From Phoma sp. XZ068 (lineage: Eukaryota > Ascomycota > Dothideomycetes > Pleosporales > Didymellaceae), in NCBI GenBank assembly GCA_004835665.1, contig RBKR01000019.1:620001-684000 (forward strand): a stretch of 64,000 nt of DNA. Direction: 5' to 3'. Each line of letters opens with the position of its first letter. Positions within the stretch are counted from its first letter, which is position 1. The position numbers were made by a program, and so were the translations under genes. The notes under the pieces were generated by a model. That model did no database searches. It was not told where the DNA came from and was given only the letters and a program-made list of their open reading frames with translations. This document shows, in pieces, positions 23,153-35,089 of this stretch.

Positions 23153-24593
23153 TTTGCTTGAAAATCCGGGTATCAATGTACAAAAAGGAAGAAGAAATTG
23201 TAAAGGTACAAAGACTAAAATGAGGCTACCAGAGCCTAGAAGAATGACAATGGTAAAGAGATGGCTGATTGTAGGTGCGTGCTTGGTAGTTCAATGCGGA
23301 TTCCTCAAGCCAATATATAGGCTGCCGCTGTAGGAAGGACCTTCTCGGTAGTACAGATTGCGGCCCAGCAGCCATCCTGGTCATGTTAGGATTGAACTTC
23401 AGACAATAGACGAAACCCTCCTGCATGTTGGTGATGTTTCGCTACGATCAATGTGACTTGGGTCATGGCTCTTGAACAATGATAACTTCCTTGCTGATTG
23501 TAGTTGTGGGGTTTCATGTATACGAGTTGGTGTAGACTTTTTGCCGAAACGCTCCCGCCTTCTGAATGGAGGCTCACGATGAGACGAAATGACAGCTGGT
23601 GACAGGGTGTGCTCGGACGTTTCCTTCCCGCAGTCTGATCGAACTCAACCGAATCGAAACATCTTATCTCGACAGCTGCAACGATTAGACACTAACTGTT
23701 ATAATGTCAATCCTATCTCTGTATGCGCTCAGTATCCTTCATGCCTGTGACGGATCTTTATTAAGGGTTGGTGTTCAAAGGAAGCCACTCTACCAATGTC
23801 GGCGACACATGTCGGAGACATTCTGGCTTGATCTAGGGAGACCCTTCGTGGTTATCCCGAGGTCTGTTGGTGAGTTTAGAGAGTTGTGAGTGAAACGGTA
23901 CCTGCAGATGTTCGAAACGCGGGGCTGTCAGGCTGGAGCGAACGGCTTGGGAACACGAGGATCAGCCGTTCTGGCACGGCCGTTTCGGCGTAAATACCTG
24001 TTTCGCCATGCACAATATTCTAATTAGTGAAGACCTTAAAATCGGTCGCGTCTTCGATGTCCAGCAAAGTCCGCACTTCGTCCGTAGGCGAGGCCGTCTT
24101 CGCCGCCGCGATTAACGTAGGACTCGTCGATTAGGCTGAATTGGGTTCAATCGAGACACTAATGACGCTAACCCGCATCCTCCACATTCTCCAGGGTCGT
24201 TCTAGCCGGCTATCCACAGAGCAACAATTGTAGCCAACTTGCCCCAGTGTAACAGTGTTCGCTTTCCATCACAACTTCTGTAAGCAATGTGAGGTTTCTT
24301 AAGATGCATAATTCGACGTGTGACTGACGTGAGAATCGCTGAATCTGCCTCGAAATGACGAATGCAAGGCAGAGTGGAACATAGGGGACGCGTTCCAGTA
24401 GACCACTCGGAGCCTCGCGCCTTCCGACGGGCAGAAGGGTGACGTTGTTTGGTTGGCAGGCAGGGACGCATGTTTGGCTAGCGCAGATCCTTTGGCCGTA
24501 CACTCCGCCCCAGCTACACGCAATGCGCCACTTACTGAGTCTTAATATGTCCATTGCAGTCCCAATTTCTCGATATGTCTATCCACTATCACC
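23153..24593. other. 1.4 kb divergent intergenic region
   Basis: Promoters of the DUF3455 gene and the large ankyrin gene. No gene, RNA or repeat recognised. Confidence 0.4.
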
Positions 24594-27500
24594 ATGGCTC
24601 AATCTGAGAGAAGAGTCAGTTTGGGGGAGCTCATCCGGCATGCAGGCATCCCCCAGGTCACTACCCGACAGCCATGCCTTCCCGCACCCTCTCAAGCCAG
24701 TATCCACTCAAGCGAAGACGACCGCACACAAGCTCGAGAGATCCTCATCAAGCGGCGGCAGAAGAATCCAGAGAGCAAAGATGCTGTGCTGAAACGTATT
24801 TTCAAAACTTCCAAAGAAAAGGAAAAGGCACTGGATACAACGCAATGGGAATTCTCCCAAGACGAGATGGATCAGGCCTTGACTGCCGTAATCCGCAACC
24901 CCGACTCCAGCCCTGGACTTGTACAAGCCTTTCTGAGCTTGGGCGCAAAAGTCAACTTTGTCGACACAGCCGATAAGAAGAAGTCCAAAGGAAACACAGC
25001 CAACTCCAGCCTCCGCCGTCGAAGCACAGTTCTGCAGCAGGCTGCTACTCTTCGCAAGGCAGACTCTGTTAATGTACTAGCCTGCTCTGGTGCTGACCAG
25101 ACCACACTGGATGAGGGCTTGAAGGCTGCCCTTACTGCAAAGGACCATGCATGCATTGAAGAGTTATTACGACACGGCGCGGACCTCAGCAAATTTCCAA
25201 ATGCACTCGCAACCGCCGTACAGTCGAATGATCAGAACTTAGTCCAATTGCTGCTCAGGGCGCCGAAAGGTCTTCGTCCAGAGGTCATCTCTTCCTGCCT
25301 TCCTATCGCCGTGCGACAGAACTCTGAGCCTGTCGCCTCGCTACTCATCAATTACGGAGCTGATCCCAACTTCGACTCAGCCAGTGCCTTGAACATGGCT
25401 ATAGGCAAGGAAGATTGGAAGATGACTCTCATATTGGTGTCTGGGCTGATGCGTCTCGCTCCAAGGAACCTACAAAGACTGCTCGATACTGTTATGCGAT
25501 TGCGGACATGCGTAGCAACGCTACAGTTTCTACAGCTGCTATTTTGTTGCGGCTTGCCTCCAACCAGCATTGGTCTACCAGATCTTTTGATTTGTCGTGT
25601 GCGGAAGAATGATACTCCTGGATCGAAGATGATGATCAATCATGGCGTGCCAACTACCACAAACGAAGCCGAGTGCTTAAGACTAGCCATAGAGAACGCA
25701 AATTGGGTCCTGGTCGATGCTATCCTCGATACCCCGATTGAAGCCCGACATGCATCAGCAGCACTTGACATACTGCCGCTGGACACGCCCCCTTCAGACA
25801 GGCTACGTATCGTTCAGGGTCTACTACACAAAGGTGCTGGTGGCAATCCACTTAGTCGATGGCTCAGCTTTGCAGTCAAGCAGTGTGACGAGCCTTTGAT
25901 GGAGCTCTTGCTCAAAGCAGGAGCACCAGTCGATGCCCAGGCTGTTTCTCTAGCAGTCACACAAGTTGATGAATCGACGCTACGTCTGATCTGCAGCTAT
26001 AGACTCATTTCTGGTTCCACTGCGACAGCTCTACCGTTAGTGTTCGGCCCCAATGGCCATAGGCACTCACGGACGCTTGCACTGTTGGACATATTGCTAG
26101 CACATGGCATTGAAGACGCACCAGCGCTCCAAACGCTGCAGATCGCGATTGAAGGGGGCCCAGAGAATCTTGATATTGTCCAGCGACTGCTTGAGGCCAA
26201 TCCAGAACTTCTTAGTTCGGCATTTGAGCGTACAATTGCGCTCGAAGATGCGTCTAAGAAGAAGTCGCTCATGGAGGCATTGTTGAAGTTTGGAATCCCT
26301 CAAGAAGCTCTTGACAAGGCGCTGACAACGGAGACGCAATACGCTGCAAAAAATAAAGACCTGAGTACAACGACGGTGCTTATGGGGCAAGGAGCTTCTG
26401 TGAGTGGCGATGCCTTGGGAATTGCGGTATCATCTGCAGACAAATCGCTAACCAAAATCCTCCTTAGTGGGAAGCGCCAACCCTCTCGATCTGACATAAC
26501 AAGATCTTTCAGGACACTGTTCTTAGAACAGACCCTACAGGATACAAGCTTCGATGCGGAAAGCACTCTTTCAATCGCACGGCAACTCTTAAGTCGCGGC
26601 GTCGAGAATCCGGCTGTCGACGCTGCTTTGCGGGCTACGCTCGACGTCACAAACGACCTTCTGCATGTGGAGGCGTTCATCGACCTTTTGCTACAGCACA
26701 ACGCAAACGTCAACAGTGCGGATGGCGTCTGCTTCTTGCTTGCCGCGCAGAAACACGATCACTCCATCTTCGAAAAGCTTCTACTTCATGAACCCAACTT
26801 CAGTCTTGTCATTTCAGCGTTGCTCGGCTCCAAGATCTCGGACCAAGTAGTGGTCACTTTAATTGACTTATGTTTCAAGCATGGATGCACATCTGAGAGA
26901 ATGGATTTAGTACCTTTTGGAGACCGCAAATACTCAGTGCTTGTGATGGCAATGCAAGCCTACCCTCGAAGTGCGACGCTTCTGAAGCTACTGCTTGATC
27001 ACGGCTGGAATCCGAACATCACCATACGCGATGTGATTGACCCAACAAGTGGCGAAGAAAGTATTTCTGCCCTGCTGTGGGCTTTGTTACAACCTCAAAA
27101 AAGGATTTCAGACTCCATCGTGCGCGAACTCCTCGCTGCCGGTGCGTCCGTTACTTGCGCGACTCCCACTTCGGACGTAACGCCAATTTCTGTTGCGGCT
27201 CGCGAGGGTCGAAGTGAGATCGTTCAAGCGCTACTCGAGCGAGGAGCCGACCCAAGTGGAAGGGACAAATGGAACCGATCTGCACTATTCTACGCTAGCA
27301 GTTCTTCGGCTATATCGACGGTGCAGATACTGGCGGCGAAGACTTTGCCGAACGATGGTAGTCTACACGAGGCAGCGCGAAGTTTGCACGTTGATGCAGC
27401 ATCAATCTTGATGAAGAACGGCCACAAGCCAGATTTTCCATCTCGCCTACACGAAGGAAGAACCGCGCTGGGCGAGCTGTGTCTTCATGCTGAAGTAACC

Positions 27501-28436
27501 AGTGGACAACAACGTTCCCGACTCCGGCACTCAATTAGGCTCTTTCTTGACAATGGTGCAGATCCTCGCTTTAGAGCTCGCAACGAAAAGTCAAGCATCA
27601 TCCTTGCCCTGGACAATGCGTATGGTGCTTTGGATATAACCGAAGCCCTACTCGAGACTGAAATCTGGGAAACTCTGAATGATGAAAGGCATATGTACCA
27701 CTCCTCCGACCTGTCGTACTCACCTTTATCATACGTCGAGCATATTCAAGCTCCACACCGCACCTCAATCAAACTACAACTCCTCGATCTTCTCCGAGAC
27801 AAAGGCTGCGAACCCCGCTTCTACTCCTCCACCGCGGAACAACCCGTCGGCGCAATCGGGATACCCGCGCCCGTCGCACGACTCGTCGACCGCCAAAAGG
27901 AGCACGTCCTTGCCCTTAAGCATGCGAAGGAAGCCCATGAGCATGCCCGCACGTTAGAAGAAACCACGCATCGCGATGACCTCCGCCGCAAGCGCGAACA
28001 GCAAGACGCCGAATTCGCTGCCCGAGAAGCCGAACAGGCGCACTGGCAGAAGCTCGAGCAACAGAAGCATGACTTTGAAATTCAACGTGTGCAAGCCGCA
28101 GAGCGCATGAAGCGGTCTGAGAAAGTCGCGTGGCATAATTTACTCATGGAACAGGAGCGTGATACGGCTGCCACACGGCAGATGGTTGAGGAGCGAAGGG
28201 CAAGTGCGGTGGTGGCACATGAGGCGAAGATGGCAGAGCAGAGGAAAGGTGAGACCGAACATAGAGCGGGCGTGGAGAGGCGGATGTTGAAGGAGAAGGA
28301 GGAGCTGTACGAAAGGAATGTTGCAAGGCAGAAGGAGATTACGAAGAGGTTGGATGAGAGCGCACAGTTGCATGCAAGACTGAAGCAGGAGAGGCCGGCG
28401 ATTGAGGGTCCGTCGCAATGGGGTACGGTAGATTGA
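24594..28436 (+). CDS. Large ankyrin-repeat protein with C-terminal coiled coil
   Basis: One uninterrupted exon of 1280 aa with an ACCATGG start. Residues 1-85 are charged. From about 85 to 1095 the protein is built of degenerate ankyrin-like helices; well-formed units include CIEELLRHGADL, VASLLINYGADPN, PLMELLLKAGAPVD, LLKLLLDHGWNPN and ISVAAREGRSEIVQALLERGADPS. From about 1105 to 1265 it is a continuous Glu/Arg/Lys/Gln-rich coiled coil (heptads around EQQKHDF, RMKRSEK, EEKRM-like blocks). No catalytic domain, NACHT or TM segment seen. Likely a scaffold. Lack of introns over 3.8 kb contrasts with the neighbour genes. Function unknown. Confidence 0.85.
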   Translation: MAQSERRVSLGELIRHAGIPQVTTRQPCLPAPSQASIHSSEDDRTQAREILIKRRQKNPESKDAVLKRIFKTSKEKEKALDTTQWEFSQDEMDQALTAVIRNPDSSPGLVQAFLSLGAKVNFVDTADKKKSKGNTANSSLRRRSTVLQQAATLRKADSVNVLACSGADQTTLDEGLKAALTAKDHACIEELLRHGADLSKFPNALATAVQSNDQNLVQLLLRAPKGLRPEVISSCLPIAVRQNSEPVASLLINYGADPNFDSASALNMAIGKEDWKMTLILVSGLMRLAPRNLQRLLDTVMRLRTCVATLQFLQLLFCCGLPPTSIGLPDLLICRVRKNDTPGSKMMINHGVPTTTNEAECLRLAIENANWVLVDAILDTPIEARHASAALDILPLDTPPSDRLRIVQGLLHKGAGGNPLSRWLSFAVKQCDEPLMELLLKAGAPVDAQAVSLAVTQVDESTLRLICSYRLISGSTATALPLVFGPNGHRHSRTLALLDILLAHGIEDAPALQTLQIAIEGGPENLDIVQRLLEANPELLSSAFERTIALEDASKKKSLMEALLKFGIPQEALDKALTTETQYAAKNKDLSTTTVLMGQGASVSGDALGIAVSSADKSLTKILLSGKRQPSRSDITRSFRTLFLEQTLQDTSFDAESTLSIARQLLSRGVENPAVDAALRATLDVTNDLLHVEAFIDLLLQHNANVNSADGVCFLLAAQKHDHSIFEKLLLHEPNFSLVISALLGSKISDQVVVTLIDLCFKHGCTSERMDLVPFGDRKYSVLVMAMQAYPRSATLLKLLLDHGWNPNITIRDVIDPTSGEESISALLWALLQPQKRISDSIVRELLAAGASVTCATPTSDVTPISVAAREGRSEIVQALLERGADPSGRDKWNRSALFYASSSSAISTVQILAAKTLPNDGSLHEAARSLHVDAASILMKNGHKPDFPSRLHEGRTALGELCLHAEVTSGQQRSRLRHSIRLFLDNGADPRFRARNEKSSIILALDNAYGALDITEALLETEIWETLNDERHMYHSSDLSYSPLSYVEHIQAPHRTSIKLQLLDLLRDKGCEPRFYSSTAEQPVGAIGIPAPVARLVDRQKEHVLALKHAKEAHEHARTLEETTHRDDLRRKREQQDAEFAAREAEQAHWQKLEQQKHDFEIQRVQAAERMKRSEKVAWHNLLMEQERDTAATRQMVEERRASAVVAHEAKMAEQRKGETEHRAGVERRMLKEKEELYERNVARQKEITKRLDESAQLHARLKQERPAIEGPSQWGTVD

Positions 28437-28670
28437 TTTATTGATGTGATGACTTGTGGAGGAGGCACATGCGTGGTGTTTCACCCAGGCTACACTAAGC
28501 TACGACATAATGATTGACGAATGTGTTCCCACCAAGACCTCACCGTATCCATCTACCTTGCACACTGCCTACAGGATCCCCATATGACCGACCCACAGGA
28601 AGCAGAAGCTGCGTAGAGCTTTGTATGCAATGCAAACCACTTCACAGATGCTATCAGCATCACAGTCAAT

Positions 28671-31600
28671 CTATCGAAGGTCCTCCTTCGAAACCTTCCT
28701 CCCGTCAGACTGACTACGACCTTGCGTCTCCTTGAAGTAGCCTTCCATGGTCCGCATGAACTGAGGATCCGCCAACTGCATTATAAGTTAATAAAGATGA
28801 GATGTGTCTAGAGAAATTGACTTACAGTTTTGGCGACGTCGACGTGGTGCGTATGCGACTCTTGTGGCTCGGTTGATCCATGCTCACCGCGCTTTATCGC
28901 CTCGATACCCTTCAACTGGTTATAGAAAGGGTCATCACCGTCGACCGAATCCTTGGCTTCCTTGCTCGACATTGGATCCGCGCGTTTCGTATTTTGAACA
29001 ACATCGCCGGGTGTTGAGAGTATGGCTGTCTCCGCGTTTCCAGGTGCTGTCTCAGGTTGCTGTTGCTTCTTTTTCTTCTTGTTATTGTGCTTGTTCGCCT
29101 TCTTCTTCTTTGCTGGTTGAGAATATAGAGCGACTGTAGCGGATGGGAGGTGTGCATCTGTGCGCTCTGCAGTTTGCGCGTCGACCACAGGCAAATTCAA
29201 ATTTACAGAGGGTGCATCATACACCTCGGTGTTTTCGACTGTGATGATCAATAAGAGTCCTACTGATAAACCTACTGGAAGCTTACCGGGTTGAGTCTGA
29301 GGAGGTGAAACGGCCAGTTGAGTATCTTCAAGTTGAGGAGAAGCACCTGGCTGGACGGTCTCTGGTGTGAGGTTGTTCCCCTTTTTGGAACCCTTGAGAG
29401 ATTCATTGCAGACCCTTGCAGCTTCATCAACCTTGACGCGTAGAGCAGATTCATCCGAGACGCTTGAAATGGTTAGCCCGCGATTTATTGCAGAAGATGT
29501 GGGAATACGCACAGTCTGGTGATCTCGTCGTCGTCCAACTCGAGGATCATACCGGTGATCTTGCGAGCCAGCTCAGGCTGCATCTCATAGATCTTTGGCA
29601 GGAGTACGCTGCCAAATTCCTGTTTTAGCTGATCCTCGAGGTGGGAAATTCGCTGACCCAATGCGTCTACACCTTGGTTGCCATCTTTAGCTCTGTCGCC
29701 TTCGTGGTCCTCACCCTCATCTGAATCTTGTTCGTCCTCTTCGCACGCAGGCATCTTCGGTAGATCAGACCATGAAAAGTCAGAGTCTTCCTCTCCGCCG
29801 CATGCCTCATTGATGATCTCATCGTAGTGCTGAACATCCGTTGCGGAATCAATGGGGCCCATCCATGCTGGATTTGGTGACTTGGGACGAAACTCAAGGT
29901 CTGGCCAAACCCGGGGAAGCTTCTTCTTCTTCCTCTTGGTCTTCTTCTTCGCAGAACTTGATCCTTCGGCAAAAGCAACGTCCGGACCAATTGCCTTCGT
30001 GCCGCTGGTCGTGTCTTTCCTGTCCTCTTGCTTAGAGGACTGAGCATCCGAGGTCAGTCCGTCCTGCGGTAGGCCGACCTTCACCTCCTTATTGGTCATT
30101 AAGCCGGTCTCGTTGTGGATGCTGATGGTGCCATCGGTTTGCTTACCATGGTCCTCATCCTTAGTCTCCGCTGGAGATGCATCCTTTGTAACTGTAGGGT
30201 CTGATGTTTCGCCTTCGCAATTTCCAGGTTTGTCGTGGCTGTGGCTGTCCTCCTTAGAAGTCTTCGCAGCGAACACCGGCTTCTTGAAGGACGAACGGAC
30301 CTCATTGACTTGTTGAGTGAATAAAGTATGTCCACTGTCTGCAGAAGAATTCGCACTCTTTGCGACTGACTCATTCTCCACCTCTGCTTTGAGCTCATTG
30401 ATCGTAGTCTGTTCAACGGCGCCATCTACACCGATAGTTCCACCATTCTCATTCAATGTGCACTTCACAACAGGCTGCTTCGCAGCGTCTTTCGTGGCCT
30501 TGGCCTTTTCTGCTTGCTCCTTCTCCTTCTTCTGAGCTTTCCGCTTCTGTTCCTTTTCCTTCTTCATCTGAGCCTTACTTGCCTTGGAAAAGGGATGTAG
30601 TGACTCTGTAAGTTGAGCTTTAACCTTTTTCGCTGGCTCAGCAGTAGCAGCCGCAGCCGTCACTGATGGCGCTGTCTCCTTCTGGACAGTTGCTTGGCCT
30701 TTAGGAGATTTGGAACTAGGTGGAGACATGGTTGTTTTTTTTAGTTCTGAAGTAGATGGCTCTTTCTCTGTTGCTGTCGACACTATGCTGTCTTCTGATA
30801 GTGTGATATTAGTCAAAACAGGAGGTGCGAGCGAGGAGTTATTTGTGCTGGCGTTGGGCGCAGGGATGGTGGTACTTGGGTCCGCGGAACTAGAATTGAT
30901 ATCTGGTTCCACCTTCGCTTCTTGGTCGGACTGTGACCATTCTTTTGAATTAAAGTTTGCATCTTGCTTAAGTCCATCGTCAGGGGCCTCGTCTTTAGGT
31001 TCGGCAAACATCGTGGGTGCACGCTGCGCAACGGTCTTTACGACTTCCATCGGCTGCTTGACAGGAGCCTGCCTCGATGCACTCACGACGTTGGGTTTGT
31101 CCTTTGGTTGAGGTTGTAGGTCTACACCCTGTTTGATGACTTGTTGTTGCTGGTTCACTGTGGAGCTTGAGCCATTGTTGGTCGCAGCCGACCCATGCAC
31201 ATGCCCGAAAGCACCATAAATTGCGTATCCATCTTCAGCTGCCGTTGGTGAGAACTTTTTCTCGGTAGAGGAAGAAGTCGTTTCGCTAGGCCGAGGCTGC
31301 TCGTTTTGTTTTTCGCCGACAGGAAGGTTTACTCCAGCCGAACCTGGGGCTGGAACATAATGCTCAGCATTGGTGGCTTGGTTCATGATGTCGTTCTGGA
31401 CCGATGCTATAGGTGCAGTTTGCTTCTCCTTCGCAGGGGATTCTCGTGATTTCCTGGGTTTTAACTTTCGTGCTTCAGGGCTACCGGCGGTTGTTGGACC
31501 TTGCTGTGGTTGCTTGCCCTTCTTCTTGTTGTGAAAGTCGCTCCTAGCATCCTGCGGAGAGTACGACAGACCGTCGTTAGTTGCAGCTGTCGATGCTGTC

Positions 31601-33890
31601 GCATCGCTTCCTTCCTTGACACATGATATATTTTTGCAACCTTCGCGGTTGTTCGGATTGCTGGTGTACCGGGAGTAAGCAGAAGGCCCTGCTTCGTACG
31701 TGTCCTGCGATGGAGGCACCGGCTTCCGAAAGAACCGCTTAGGAACTGTGATCGAGACTGGTAGGCCACGGATGGTAGGATCGCGAATGGCGATCGCTTG
31801 CCTGGCCATTGCAGCATTGAGGACCCTGATATGGTCAATTTACACTTCAGATCTAAAGTGAGTGAATGAGTCCCATACCCTACGAAAGCATGTTTCAAGC
31901 CTTGAGCCTGCTGAATATGTGTGTTGAGTGAAACCCTGATCGATGTAGGCTTAACACCGACCCCATCTTGGAACAGAGCTACCAGCTCAGCATCCTGTAT
32001 ATTTTCTGGCAGGCCGCTTATGAAAAGTTCGTTTACAGTACTGTTTTGCGGGCCAATCCAATTGACGTAGCAGCCACGATCCTGATCTTGTGTGATCGTG
32101 AGATCATCCTCACGAAAACTCTTTGGCCCATACAAGCGATTGCCGACCGAACGCGGTATTCCTGGGTTGTCATTGGTATATTGGCCTTGATGGGGTCGGG
32201 CGCCCGGAAATGAGGCTTTGCGTTGGCGGCCATTGGAGTTTTGGAGGCCATTCTGGTAATTCTTCTTGCCACCAGAGTACGCCACAGGCCTGAAAGCTGG
32301 ATTGCTACCCTCGTAGGGATCGTATAAAGCGCTGCCCATTCCACCCTGTCGACTGAAGTGAAGAACGCCTGGGCGTCGAGAGTCGATGTTCTGCGGCGGC
32401 ATTCCAGGAGGGTAGTACATGTTCGTCATGTCCCCCATAGGTGCGCCATACGGGGAACCTTGTGGGCCCAAAGCCTGTCGAGGATAACCATGCGTCATCG
32501 AAGGACTCTGCATCGTGTGAAGAGGCGTCATGCCAGGGTGCATGACACCAGAAGGATGTGGTGGAATTGGAAGCATCCCCGGTGCTATAGGGGATTGATC
32601 GTAAGCGAATGGAATCATACCCTGATGGACATTGGCCATCGGATGGTTCATTGCTGTGTGTGCCTGATTGAAGCGTGGTGACTGCGTCATTGGACCGGCA
32701 TGCGAATGCGAAGCCTGTCTTGATGTAACACGGGGCATGTTTTCGATGTACGAACCTGATGGCACAATCTGACCGTAAGTTCCAGATGCGGAGCGTTCCG
32801 GTCTGTTCCTTGGGATCCGCAAGCCAGAGTGAACTGCGTTCGGACCGGCCACCAGATGTCCTGGAACGTTTGGCATCAGGTGTCCCATAGGTTCTGCATG
32901 AATACCGCCTTCAATAGGGCCAGTAGCGCGACTGTGAGCTGGCGTGGCATTCGACAAGAACGAGGCTGATGTTTGATCTGTGTGCCACGAAGGGATTGGC
33001 TGTGAGCCAGACACTGATGCCGCAGAGCTGAAGAGATGATGTGTCACTGTAGCCAAGTCAGTTATCTTTCAAAGCCCGAGATCGTGCGGCTTTGCCTTAC
33101 AGTTTGCAGTAGTGCTAGGAGCAGTAGGCAATGTCTCTGTGCCTTCGAATGTCGGTGGAACATCAGCTGTGCCGTGCACAACCGGGTCTTTAAGTCTAAT
33201 GTCCACGCGCTGAGGAGCACTGACTTGTCCGGCCGGTAGCTTCACACCCTTGACTCCAAGCATAGCTGTACGTATGGTGTGCGCAACGTGCCAGAGAAAG
33301 ATGGGAGGGTAGTCCCGCCTCTCCTCATTCACGAATATCTTGGCCACAATCGAAAGAGGATTATTCTTGTCGTAGAGCTCAGTCATGTCACCGCCGACAA
33401 TATGTAGACGCCCAGGGTGATTCTTAGACCAATCTTGCGCGTACTTCTGCGATCGAACGCAATTGTCGCGTTCTATGAAATGCAGCACTTCTTTGCAGAA
33501 AAACTCCGTCTCAAGGTGAATGTCATGCTCGTCCCATAGGTCATCAATTTGCCAACCTGCTTGTGCAAAGATGCCCAGGTACTGATAAGGGTACTTACTG
33601 CGCCAGAGGCCTGCAGCACTGATGACACCCTGAATCATGTCGCTGTGCACAGTGGCTGGTGAATAGGGCGGGCCCTGGAGCCTCCGCGGTGCTCGCGTGC
33701 CGAGAGCTGTGCTGAATATCGCGCTTCCACGACGGAGTGGTGGCTCGCCATTGCTAGTAGAGGTCGCTTGAGGTGGAGTAACGGTCTTGTCTGAGCCTGC
33801 AGGTGACGCTGTCGACCCGCCTGGGCTCTTGGATGCCAGTTCGTCGTTCGTATCCACTGCTGCCGGCAGCGCCGGGGCCAAGTCACCCAT
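28671..33890 (-). CDS. RRM protein with C-terminal PABP-type MLLE domain
   Basis: Six exons: 33890-33101, 33046-31879, 31825-29513, 29462-29287, 29238-28826 and 28775-28671; all phases agree, giving 1654 aa. Order: an N-terminal conserved-looking segment (about 75-240, with SKYPYQYLGIFAQAGW and HVAHTIRTAMLGVKG), a Pro/Met/Gly-rich region, one RRM (about 602-685: NELFISGLPENI, KHAFVGVLNAA), a long Ser/Thr/Lys-rich disordered part, then at about 1382-1450 an MLLE/PABC fold: LLPKIYEMQPELARKITGMILELDDDEI, split by an intron before DESALRVKVDEA. The KITGM-LE core is the peptide-binding helix of poly(A)-binding protein. A cytoplasmic RNA-binding adaptor for PAM2-motif partners is inferred. It is not canonical PABP, which has four RRMs. 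Confidence 0.85.
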
Positions 33891-34538
33891 GTTGGTGGGA
33901 GTGGAGAAACGTAAGTGCAAGCAGAAGTTAGGAGAAGAAGACGAGCGGCAGAAGCTTCAGCAAAGCAACTGCATACCGTGTTGACGCCGTACGCCAGAAG
34001 AAAATGAGACGTCAGAGGTTGCTCGCTGGGTGTTCAGAAGCTGCGGGAGTGGAGTTGGGAAGATGGAGCTAATGATTGACCAGAATGGAAGGAGCAGCCG
34101 TTGCGGTGAAGTGAAGGTGAGTATCAGCGTAGCTCCACCTGGCCAATCAACGAAGCATACTAGATGACTGTAACTCGCGGAGTCATTGTTGGACGAAGAG
34201 TGAAGGGACAGAGCACATGGTATTGTCGTCCATGGGAACAGCTAGAATGGGACGGGAGTGACCAAACGCGCAACGAAGAACACGAGAGGCGGTGAAGTAA
34301 CAAACGGTACGTATGAGACACAGGAATACAGAGACTAGCATTGAGGGCAGCTTCTTTCGCTGTTATGCAGGTACCCTTCGCCTAGCTGCCATTATTTGAG
34401 CACAAAGCAGCGGTGAGGGTCCTTGCAGCTGCGACATAGAAATAACCGATTCAAGCAACACAAACGAGTTGACTGAAGGAGAGTGAGTAACCAACCTAAT
34501 ATCAGATACTTTCATTGTTCTACATGTAAATCCTCCGC
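33891..34538. other. Intergenic, RRM-MLLE promoter side
   Basis: Upstream region of the RRM-MLLE gene and 3' flank of FMP46. No gene seen. Confidence 0.4.
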
Positions 34539-35089
34539 CTACTTCTTCTCAGCTGAGATGTTCTTTAGCAGGCTGAGAATCTCTGACTCGTTGTCACCAG
34601 TGACTGCAAGCATCAATTAGCAATCTATGCAGATATTACATGACCGCGGTGAACTTACCAGCCTTGCCCTGGTTCCAATCCACGACCAATGGTCTCTGGA
34701 ACGAATTTGCATCCGCCTTCAACCGTCTCAGCGCATCTGTCTCGTCCGTTGCTCCCTGTATGATCTTTCCAACAGCGCCGGATCCTCCGAGGTACTCCAG
34801 AATGGTCTTTAGCTGGTCTGCTGTAGGAGGTGCCTCCGTAATCTCAAGCTCGAACTCGGTTCGCTCTGCAGCGTTCTGTGCATTGTGGGAGCTGGCCTGA
34901 TCTTCGGTGGCGGTGGAGACAGCCTGCGCATTCGCTTGCTTGAGGAGGGTGTGTGCACGTAGAGAGGCCTGGCTGGAGGGCTTGTGGAAGAGGGTCACGA
35001 CATTCTTTGCGCCATGCTGGATGCTGGTTAGAAATGCTATTGCAAGCTAATTGATGGAGCCTCACCTCGCCGAAGATTCGCTTGAACAT
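34539..35089 (-). CDS. FMP46: Fmp46-type mitochondrial redox protein (DUF1687)
   Basis: Exons 35089-35066 (24 nt), 35016-34659 and 34603-34539 give 148 aa. Intron 1 (49 nt, phase 0) has a CTAAC branch point and CCAG acceptor; intron 2 (55 nt) is phase 1 with GTAAGT. The thioredoxin-like DUF1687 fold is shown by VVTLFHKPSSQASLRAHTLL, FELEITEAPPTADQLKTILEYLGG, FQRPLVVDWNQGKA and the C-terminal VTGDNESEILSLL. Family members are small mitochondrial proteins with a presumed redox role, with no classical CxxC here. The short first exon encodes MFKRIFGE, the usual start. Confidence 0.88.

Noticed and set aside
28808..29512. Separate 234-aa gene downstream of the RRM protein
   Set aside because: Exon phases join it to the upstream exons and its start completes the MLLE domain, so it is the 3' part of the same gene.
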